Shown here: positions 1-5,117 of the stretch, piece by piece
Numbering within the stretch: position 1 is the first letter of the stretch
Layout: each line of letters starts with the position of its first letter
From: Spirochaetaceae bacterium
Lineage (GTDB): Bacteria > Spirochaetota > Spirochaetia > DSM-27196 > PWMO01
Direction of reading: 5' to 3'
Length of the DNA: 6,539 nt
NCBI GenBank assembly: GCA_003558175.1
Contig: PWMO01000167.1
Location: 1-6,539, forward strand
Program-made: the position numbers and the translations under genes
The notes under the pieces: model-generated
What the model saw: only the letters and a program-made list of their open reading frames with translations
The model's database searches: none
Told to the model about the DNA's origin: nothing

Positions 1-643
1 ACTCGTTCAGGTGCCGCGGCGTGTCGTGTTTCTCGGCGCGGTAGGCGGTGCCGATCTCGAAGACGCGCTCGAGACCGCTGGCAACCATCGCCTGCTTGTA
101 GAACTGCGGCGACTGGGCCAGGTAGACCTTGTCTTCAAAGTAGTCTACCTGGAAGAGTCCGGTGCCGCCTTCTGTACCGGTGCCGATCAGCTTGCTGCTC
201 TTTATCTCGGTGAAGTCCCGGCTGCGAAGGCAGTCGCCAAAATGCTTCAGGATGGACGACTGCACCGTGAAGATCTTGCGCACCTTGGGGTTGCGCAGTG
301 AAACCAGCCGATTGTCCAGCACGGCGTCGAGACTGACGTTGTCGAGCTCGGCGTTGACCGGAAGCGGCAGATCGGGTTCGGCCGGAGCCAGCACTTCAGT
401 TGTGGCCACACGCACCTCGTAACCGCCGGGCGCTTTCTCGTTGGCCGCCACGGTGCCGGTGACCGTGAGAACCGTTTCCAGCGTGAACGGCACCTTCTCT
501 TCATAGACCAGCTGCACGATGCCGCTGCGGTCGCGCAGCAGCACAAACGAGATCGCGCCGAGTTCGCGCACCCGGTGCACCCAACCCGATACCGTTACCG
601 TCTTACCATCGTGTTGCGCAATTTCGCACGCCAGCGTTCTCAT
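1..643 (-). CDS. aspS: Aspartyl-tRNA synthetase, archaeal type, probably nondiscriminating (3' part beyond window)
   Basis: This class II synthetase attaches aspartate to tRNA in the cytoplasm. Only the first 214 residues are in the window, about half of the roughly 430 usual for archaeal-type AspRS; the rest lies beyond position 1. Residues about 14-100 are the OB-fold anticodon-binding domain (GWVHRVRELG, then RDRSGIVQ). The catalytic domain follows, with GTEGGTGLF (156-164), the AspRS hallmark LAQSPQFYKQ (175-184) and motif 2 YRAEKHDTPRHLNE (201-214). The short N-terminus and these motifs mark the archaeal/eukaryotic type, not the long bacterial AspRS with its GAD insertion. His23 and Pro72 align with Trp26 and Lys85 of discriminating Thermococcus AspRS, recalled from memory; His and Pro there typify nondiscriminating enzymes such as Deinococcus AspRS2. 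Operonic gatCAB supports this. One oddity is in motif 1, where the normally invariant Pro is Ser150. AsnRS is unlikely because of QSPQ and RAEKH. The ATG at 643-641 overlaps the gatB stop as ATGA and has a GGAGG 7 nt upstream. Confidence 0.93.
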   Translation of the reverse strand, partial: MRTLACEIAQHDGKTVTVSGWVHRVRELGAISFVLLRDRSGIVQLVYEEKVPFTLETVLTVTGTVAANEKAPGGYEVRVATTEVLAPAEPDLPLPVNAELDNVSLDAVLDNRLVSLRNPKVRKIFTVQSSILKHFGDCLRSRDFTEIKSSKLIGTGTEGGTGLFQVDYFEDKVYLAQSPQFYKQAMVASGLERVFEIGTAYRAEKHDTPRHLNE

Positions 644-3066
644 AACGCTTCCTCCATCCGCCGCAGCACCTCCGATTCGTCGTCGGAAGCAATCAAAGAT
701 GCGATCAGCCGGGTGTAGACGGTCTCGGTGGTCAGAGTGCCCATTGGAATGGCTCCCTCTTTCCACAGCTCGTGACCGGTAACATACTCTGAGAAGTCAA
801 CGATGCCCTCCTGCTGCGACGTGCAGAAGAACCGCACACCGCGTTCAGCACCGTAGGCAAACGCCTGCTTAAGCGAGAACGGCGTCTCGCGCAGCGATGC
901 GGTCCCGGTGTCAAACAGCTCGAGGATGAAGTACCGGACGCCGGCGTTAATCAGCGCGATGAGGGCGTCGCCCCGCATCCCGGGGTAGATCTTGGCCACG
1001 TAGATCGAGCCGATGGTACGCTCCAGCCGCTCGGTCAGGCCGGCAAGGTCCAGCTCCAGCGGCCCTTCCACCACCGGCCGGCCACGGTACACCGGCGTGC
1101 TCTGGTTCCAGTTGCGAAACGGTCCCGGCAGGTCGGGGCTTTCGGCCCCGATGCGTTCGAACTTGAGGTTGATGGGCGAGAGATCCTGCTCGCCGTAGAC
1201 CACGTGTACTCCCGGAACGTTGCTGGTGGCGCGTTCCACCGCCGCGCGCAGGTTGCGCACTGCTTCGCTGCCGCTCTGCGCGCGCTCGCTGATCGGTTCC
1301 CAGGGAACGGCCGACGCCGTCAGCACGATTGGAACCGTTGAGTCGGCAAAGAACCAGTAGAGCAGGCTTGCGGTGTAGGCGAGCGTGTCGGTGCCGTGAG
1401 CGATGACGATGCCCGAGGCGTCGCCGGTGTGCAGCCGCGTGTTTACCGCGTCAATCAGGGTGGCCCAGTCCGCGGGAGTGATCTCTTCGCTCAGGAAGCG
1501 GCCCAGCTGCACCTCTTCAAAACGGATGCGGGTCGAGACCTCCTGGTCGATAATGTCTTTCAGGTCGCGCAGATCTCCCGGCACGATGAGTCCGTCGTCA
1601 CCTCTTGTGCCGGAGATGGCGCCGCCAAACGAGAGTACGTGCACGATCTCGAGACCGAGGCTCTGCTTGAGCAGTGCGGTAACCAGCTGCGGCTCTGCAC
1701 GCCCCGACGTGCGGCGCATCACCTGCCCAACCAGAAAACCGAGCGGTCGCGCGTCACCCGAGTTGATCTGTTCGACCACGCGCGCCTGCTCCGCGAGCAC
1801 TTCATCGACATACGTTTGCAGGCGTGCGCTGTCGGTGATCTGCTCCCAGCCCTTCTCGCGGATAATGAGCTCGGGTTCCTTGTCCTCAGTAAAGATCGCT
1901 TCGAGCGTCTGCTTGGCGATCTTGCCGTGAATGCGGCCCTCGGCCAGCAGCATCAGCAACCCGGCAAACCGCTGCACGCTCAACGGGCTCTCGGTCAACG
2001 CGGTGTTGTACCGGTTGAGCATCTTGCGCACGTCGCCGGCAAGCCAGCCGGCGGCGGCGGCCGGGTCCGCACCCTGCAGCACCGCGTCTTCGTAGTAGTC
2101 GGCCAGCGGCTTCTCGTCGCTCAGAAAATCCGCCTGCGGCTCCGACAGTGCGTAGTCGCGCATGAAGCGCTCTTTGCGCGCGGCCGGCAACTCGACCAGG
2201 TCGGCTTCTACCGCCGCCAGAAACGCACCATCCGCGTTGAACGGAGGGAGGTCCGGCTCAGGGAAGTAGCGGTAGTCGTTGGCACTCTCCTTGACCCGCA
2301 TGGTCTCGGTCAGATCGCGGTTCTCGTTCCAGAGGCGCGTCTCCTGCACTACCGTGCCGCCGCGGTCAAGGATTTCCTGCTGGCGTGCGATCTCATAGTT
2401 GAGCGCCTTGCGCACGAACCGCGAGGAGTTCATGTTCTTGATCTCGACCTTGCGCCCCAGTCCTTCGCCGCGGCGATTGATGGAGACGTTGGCGTCGCAG
2501 CGCAGCGAGCCTTCTTCCATGTTGCCGTCACAGACACCGAGATAACGCACCAGGCGCCGAAACTGCTGCAGCAGCATCTCGGCCTCCTCACCGATCTCCA
2601 TGTCCGGCTCGGTTACGATCTCGAGCAGCGGCGTTCCGGCACGGTTGTAATCGAGCAGCGACATGTCGCCGGCGTGAATCATCTTGCCGGCATCTTCTTC
2701 GAGATGCACCTCGTGAATGCGTACGCGCTTCTTCTTGCGGTGGAACTCTACGTCCAGGTAGCCGTCGGTTCCCAGCGGCGCGGCAAACTGGCTGATCTGG
2801 TAGTTCTTGGGCAGATCGGGATAGAAGTAGTTCTTGCGGTCAAAGCCGGTCTGCGGTGCGAGCGTGCAGTTGAGCGCGTGCGCGACCAGATAGGCCATAT
2901 GCATGGCCTGCTGGTTGAGGGCGGGCAGAACACCGGGGTAGCCCATGCAGACCGGGCAGACGTTACTGTTGGGCTCGTCGCCAAAGGCGGCACGACAGCC
3001 GCAGAAGATCTTGGTTTGGGTCAGCAGCTGGATGTGGATCTCCAGCCCGATGAATGATTGGTACAT
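640..3066 (-). CDS. gatB: GatB fused to a C-terminal L-asparaginase/GatD-like domain (808 aa)
   Basis: GatB is the tRNA-binding kinase/transamidase subunit of GatCAB, which turns Asp-tRNA(Asn) or Glu-tRNA(Gln) into the amide form. Residues 1 to about 471 are a full GatB. They contain GLEIHIQL (7-14), four zinc-ribbon cysteines (C22, C24, C37, C40), FDRKNYFYPDLPKNYQIS (75-92), HLEEDAGK (121-128), DYNRAGTPLLEIVTEPD (139-155), MEEGSLRCDANVS (183-195), the helical domain, and the YqeY-like tail ending at PLGFLVGQVM and LVTALLKQSL (441-470). Usual GatB is 470-500 residues. Here the frame runs on with no linker into an asparaginase fold (about 472-808) with FGGAISGT, HGTDTLAYT (557-565), K635, YPGMRGDA and CTSQQEGIV. 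Such a domain is known as archaeal GatD, partner of the GatB homologue GatE, but there it is a separate protein. The catalytic Thr is Ala483. The ATG has GGAG 6 nt upstream, and gatA ends 3 nt before it. The GatB call is near certain; the role of the extension is unknown. Confidence 0.96.
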   Translation of the reverse strand: MYQSFIGLEIHIQLLTQTKIFCGCRAAFGDEPNSNVCPVCMGYPGVLPALNQQAMHMAYLVAHALNCTLAPQTGFDRKNYFYPDLPKNYQISQFAAPLGTDGYLDVEFHRKKKRVRIHEVHLEEDAGKMIHAGDMSLLDYNRAGTPLLEIVTEPDMEIGEEAEMLLQQFRRLVRYLGVCDGNMEEGSLRCDANVSINRRGEGLGRKVEIKNMNSSRFVRKALNYEIARQQEILDRGGTVVQETRLWNENRDLTETMRVKESANDYRYFPEPDLPPFNADGAFLAAVEADLVELPAARKERFMRDYALSEPQADFLSDEKPLADYYEDAVLQGADPAAAAGWLAGDVRKMLNRYNTALTESPLSVQRFAGLLMLLAEGRIHGKIAKQTLEAIFTEDKEPELIIREKGWEQITDSARLQTYVDEVLAEQARVVEQINSGDARPLGFLVGQVMRRTSGRAEPQLVTALLKQSLGLEIVHVLSFGGAISGTRGDDGLIVPGDLRDLKDIIDQEVSTRIRFEEVQLGRFLSEEITPADWATLIDAVNTRLHTGDASGIVIAHGTDTLAYTASLLYWFFADSTVPIVLTASAVPWEPISERAQSGSEAVRNLRAAVERATSNVPGVHVVYGEQDLSPINLKFERIGAESPDLPGPFRNWNQSTPVYRGRPVVEGPLELDLAGLTERLERTIGSIYVAKIYPGMRGDALIALINAGVRYFILELFDTGTASLRETPFSLKQAFAYGAERGVRFFCTSQQEGIVDFSEYVTGHELWKEGAIPMGTLTTETVYTRLIASLIASDDESEVLRRMEEAL
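643..1653 (-). other. L-asparaginase/GatD-like domain encoded by the 3' part of gatB
   Basis: This segment codes for residues about 472-808 of the gatB product. It has both asparaginase subdomains: an N-terminal part with the two active-site motifs, and a C-terminal part with YPGMRGDALIALINAGVR, LELFDTGTAS in place of the usual LEGYGTGN, CTSQQEGIV and the TTETVYTRL tail. Relative to the GatD tetrad Thr101, Thr177, Asp178 and Lys254 (recalled from memory), the counterparts are Ala483, Thr559, Asp560 and Lys635. The spacings of 76 and 75 residues match GatD closely. The substrate-contact serine region reads FLSEEITPADW, with S526. The usual SDG motif after TGSQ is changed to TASAVPW and QSGSE. 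The N-terminal barrel domain of true GatD is absent. A GTG codon in frame (Val475, 1644-1642) could in principle start a separate product, but it has no convincing ribosome site. Confidence 0.88.
651..655 (-). promoter_or_regulatory. Ribosome binding site of aspS
   Basis: GGAGG on the minus strand, 7 nt before the aspS ATG and inside the last codons of gatB. With the ATGA stop/start overlap, it fixes the aspS start and suggests translational coupling to gatB. Confidence 0.8.
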
Positions 3067-3069
3067 CGG

Positions 3070-4545
3070 TTACTCCGGAACGGTGTGCGATTGCCAAAGC
3101 GGCGGATACTGCGGCGGCACCGGCGGCGGCAGCTCCTCCTCCAGGACGCGTGCGACCTGGAACAGCCGATGCTCGTGAAACGCCGGCGCCATCAGCTGCA
3201 TGCCGAGGGGGAGACCGTTTTCCAGCCCCATCGGCAGTGCCAGCGCCGGCAGACCCGACAGGTTGGCGGTGCTGGTGAAGCGGTCGGCCAGCTTCTGCTG
3301 GAACGGCGAGAGCCCTTCGGCTCCATGGCCGAACGCTTGCACGGGGAAGACCGGCATAAAGAGCAGGTCTACCGACTGAAAAATGCGCGTCAGATCGTTG
3401 CGGATGGCGGTGCGGATCTTCTGGGCCCGCAGGTAGTACTGGTCCTGAAACCCCGATCGCAGCACGTAGGTACCCAGCAGGATGCGCAGCTTCACCTCGG
3501 GGCCAAACCCCTGCTCACGTGCGGCGCGCACCAGTTCTTCGGGGTTCTCGGCGTAATCGGGCCGCAACCCGTAGCGCACGCCGTTGTAGCGCGCCAGGTT
3601 GGCGCTGGCTTCGGCAGCTGCAATGGTGTAGTACGCCGGGACACAGTATTCAAGGGTCGGAAGTTCTACCCGCTCGAATCGGTAGCCCAGTTGCTGCAGC
3701 ACTTCGATCGAACGCTGGTAACCCGCCGCCACCTGATCATCAAGCCCGAGGTCTCCGGTCAGCACCCCAACCCGCGTCCCGGTCTGCGCGACTGACGAAG
3801 CGCCCACGAGCTCAGCAGGGGTGGCAAGCGAGCTGTGATCCATCTCATCTTGGCCGCGCATCACCTGAAAGACCGCCTCGGTCAAGTCTACGCTGGAAGC
3901 AAGAACGCCGATGCCCTCGAGTGAAGAGGCGTAAGCAACCAGTCCGTAGCGCGAGACGGATCCGTACGTGGGCTTCAGTCCGTAGACGCCACAGAACGCC
4001 GCCGGCTGCCGGATCGATCCGCCGGTATCCGATCCCAGCGCAAAGGGGACCATGCCGGCAGCCACCGCCACCGCCGACCCGCCGCTCGACCCGCCGGCCA
4101 CTCGGCTGCGGTCGAAAGGGTTGTGGGTTTGCGCCAGCGCCGAGTTCTCGGTAGCGGAGCCCATGCCGAACTCATCCATATTGGTCTTGCCCACCACCGT
4201 CGCCCCTGCAGCGCAGAGTCTGGCGACCGCAGTGGCACTGTATGGCGAGCGAAACCGTTCGAGCATTCGCGAACCGCAGGTAAGCGAGAAGGTGTCAACG
4301 GCGATGTTGTCCTTGACCGCGAACGGAAGACGTTCGACGGTGGCAAGGGCCGAGTCCGGCGGGTTATCGCCGGCCCGCTGCCCACGGTTCACCGCTTCAA
4401 GACAGTGTTCCGCGCTGACAGCTGCACCGCGCTCCGGGTCAAATTCCAGGAACGCGCCGAGTTGCTGGTTGCGCGCAGTAACGGCGGACTGGTAGGCAGC
4501 GCGAGAGCTCTCGGCAGACAGAACGGATTTCCAGTACGACTCCAC
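3070..4545 (-). CDS. gatA: GatA, glutaminase subunit of the GatCAB amidotransferase
   Basis: GatA is an amidase-signature enzyme. It hydrolyses glutamine (or asparagine) and passes ammonia through a tunnel to GatB for amidation of misacylated tRNA. The 491 residues match the usual length of about 485. The catalytic triad is intact by motif: Lys78 in LPFAVKDNI, Ser153 (the cis-serine) in AGGSSGGSA, and Ser177, the nucleophile, in GSDTGGSIRQPAAFCGVYG. Also present are GKTNMDEFGMGS (119-130), the NPFDRSRVAGG stretch before the signature, and LKPTYGSVSRYGL. The start is GTG at 4545-4543, with AGAGGA 9 nt upstream. No ATG, GTG or TTG occurs in this frame between the gatC stop and this codon, so the start is well fixed. 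Next to gatC and gatB it is GatA and not a stand-alone amidase. Its intact site means the complex should not need the asparaginase domain fused to GatB as an ammonia source. Confidence 0.97.
   Translation of the reverse strand: MESYWKSVLSAESSRAAYQSAVTARNQQLGAFLEFDPERGAAVSAEHCLEAVNRGQRAGDNPPDSALATVERLPFAVKDNIAVDTFSLTCGSRMLERFRSPYSATAVARLCAAGATVVGKTNMDEFGMGSATENSALAQTHNPFDRSRVAGGSSGGSAVAVAAGMVPFALGSDTGGSIRQPAAFCGVYGLKPTYGSVSRYGLVAYASSLEGIGVLASSVDLTEAVFQVMRGQDEMDHSSLATPAELVGASSVAQTGTRVGVLTGDLGLDDQVAAGYQRSIEVLQQLGYRFERVELPTLEYCVPAYYTIAAAEASANLARYNGVRYGLRPDYAENPEELVRAAREQGFGPEVKLRILLGTYVLRSGFQDQYYLRAQKIRTAIRNDLTRIFQSVDLLFMPVFPVQAFGHGAEGLSPFQQKLADRFTSTANLSGLPALALPMGLENGLPLGMQLMAPAFHEHRLFQVARVLEEELPPPVPPQYPPLWQSHTVPE
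3073..3076 (-). promoter_or_regulatory. Ribosome binding site of gatB
   Basis: GGAG lies 6 nt before the gatB ATG and overlaps the end of gatA, directly before its TAA stop. The 3-nt gap between gatA stop and gatB start suggests coupled translation. Confidence 0.65.
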
Positions 4546-4554
4546 TTTTGTGTA

Positions 4555-4560
4555 TCCTCT
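4555..4560 (-). promoter_or_regulatory. Ribosome binding site of gatA
   Basis: AGAGGA on the minus strand, 9 nt upstream of the GTG at 4545. It supports GTG as the true start codon of gatA. Confidence 0.7.
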
Positions 4561-4564
4561 CTGT

Positions 4565-4600
4565 TTCCAGTATCGGCGCGCGTGCTCGCTGAGGCTGGAA
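4565..4600 (-). other. Weak inverted repeat in the gatC-gatA gap
   Basis: The minus strand carries TTCCAG (4600-4595) and CTGGAA (4570-4565), which could pair as a 6-bp stem around a GC-rich 24-nt loop, just upstream of the gatA ribosome site. No T-run follows, so it is not an intrinsic terminator. It could be an RNA stability or processing element, or chance. Confidence 0.2.
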
Positions 4601-4624
4601 CGCTTCGCAGCAGCCGCACAACGG

Positions 4625-4903
4625 CTACAGCACGTTGGGGATTACGACAAACCGGTCTTCCACGTCAGGGGCGCTCTCGAGCAGGTTGTCGGCAAGCGTG
4701 CTTTCGCGAACCGTATCGGGTCGCAGCCGGTTCTCTGTGAGCAGCGCATGGGTTGTAGGCGGCAGACCGTCGACATCGACCTCCTGCATACGCGCGAAGT
4801 AGTCAACCATCTGCGACACCGCTTCGGCGAGCGCGACTGATTCGCTCTCGGTCAGCTCAAGCTGCGCAAGCTCGGCCGTAAGGAGCAGTTCGTCGATGTT
4901 CAT
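4625..4903 (-). CDS. gatC: GatC, stabilising subunit of the GatCAB amidotransferase
   Basis: GatC is a small non-catalytic subunit that wraps around the GatA-GatB interface and holds the complex together. The 92 residues match the family length of about 95. The N-terminal helix MNIDELLLTAELAQLELTES has the usual GatC pattern of an A-x-L-A-x-LEL core followed by a second helix (SMALL-residue-rich 22-42). The central tract VDVDGLPPTTHAL, the LRPDTV stretch (61-66) and the LLESAPDVEDRFVVIPNVL tail (74-92) are typical of the family, whose members end in a FVVP-V-like motif. ATG at 4903 is the only sensible start, since the next Met is residue 32. No Shine-Dalgarno sequence is visible, and the promoter sits right against the ATG, so translation is likely leaderless. 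It is the first gene of the gatC-gatA-gatB-aspS operon. Confidence 0.96.
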   Translation of the reverse strand: MNIDELLLTAELAQLELTESESVALAEAVSQMVDYFARMQEVDVDGLPPTTHALLTENRLRPDTVRESTLADNLLESAPDVEDRFVVIPNVL

Positions 4904-4911
4904 ATCGCAGA

Positions 4912-4940
4912 ACTATTACATTCTAGTACGCCTCTGTCAA
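4912..4940 (-). promoter_or_regulatory. Sigma-70 promoter of the gatCAB-aspS operon
   Basis: The minus strand reads TTGACA (4940-4935, a perfect -35 box), a 17-nt spacer, then AATAGT (4917-4912), preceded by TG one base away as in an extended -10. An overlapping TAATAG with a 16-nt spacer is an alternative. Transcription would begin near 4904-4906, only 1-3 nt before the gatC ATG. Confidence 0.75.
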
Positions 4941-4976
4941 GCGAACCACCTTTCAGTATGAAACAGATTGGAGTTT

Positions 4977-5004
4977 TGCGGGTCTAATTTGACGCACTGC
5001 GGGT
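4977..5004 (+). repeat. Direct repeat TGCGGGT, 21 bp apart, in the divergent spacer
   Basis: TGCGGGT occurs at 4977-4983 and again at 4998-5004, 21 bp apart or about two helical turns. The copies flank the -35 box of the distal plus-strand promoter. They could be paired sites for a regulator; with only 7 bp each, chance is possible. Confidence 0.3.
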
Positions 5005-5017
5005 TTGCGAGTATATT
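4989..5017 (+). promoter_or_regulatory. Distal promoter (P1) of the glycosidase-like gene
   Basis: TTGACG (4989-4994), 17-nt spacer, TATATT (5012-5017). Both boxes match sigma-70 consensus at 5 of 6 positions. The predicted start near 5024 gives a leader of roughly 95 nt. Confidence 0.6.
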
Positions 5018-5053
5018 TTGATGGCAATTCCCTCTACCGCCGAGATATTTCTT

Positions 5054-5081
5054 TTGACGTTTCGACAGAGAGTGATACAAT
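5054..5081 (+). promoter_or_regulatory. Proximal promoter (P2) of the glycosidase-like gene
   Basis: TTGACG (5054-5059), 16-nt spacer, TACAAT (5076-5081). This has the same -35 box as P1, 65 bp downstream of it. The predicted start near 5088 gives a leader of about 30 nt that contains the ribosome site. Confidence 0.65.
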
Positions 5082-5106
5082 AAACGCGGTTTCGCCTCGT
5101 TTGAAC

Positions 5107-5112
5107 AAGGAG
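5107..5112 (+). promoter_or_regulatory. Ribosome binding site of the glycosidase-like gene
   Basis: AAGGAG, 5 nt before the GTG at 5118. It decides the GTG start, since no ATG lies nearby in frame. Confidence 0.8.
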
Positions 5113-5117
5113 CAGCA

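Noticed and set aside
1..643. Asparaginyl-tRNA synthetase as the identity of the leftmost gene
   Set aside because: The archaeal-type AspRS and AsnRS are related, but LAQSPQFYKQ and RAEKHDTPRHLNE are AspRS forms, and an AsnRS would make the gatCAB cassette unnecessary for Asn.
643..1644. Separate ansA-like gene starting at the in-frame GTG (1644-1642)
   Set aside because: The GatB frame reads through without a stop, no good ribosome site precedes the GTG, and starting there would put the first motif right at the N-terminus. A fusion is the simpler reading.
1396..3057. Long open frame (553 codons) on the plus strand opposite gatB
   Set aside because: It lies entirely antisense to the conserved gatB, its translation shows no recognisable motif, and GC-rich codon usage opens this frame. 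It is a shadow.
3058..3795. Plus-strand open frame of 245 codons opposite gatA
   Set aside because: Antisense to a fully conserved gatA with no motif or ribosome site. The same applies to plus-strand frames at 3519-4154 and 4123-4740.
4904..5117. Small gene, tRNA or terminator in the divergent spacer
   Set aside because: I see no tRNA-like cloverleaf and no stem followed by a T-run. A 62-codon minus-strand frame at 4937-5125 covers the promoters and has no motif. The spacer is explained by three promoters.
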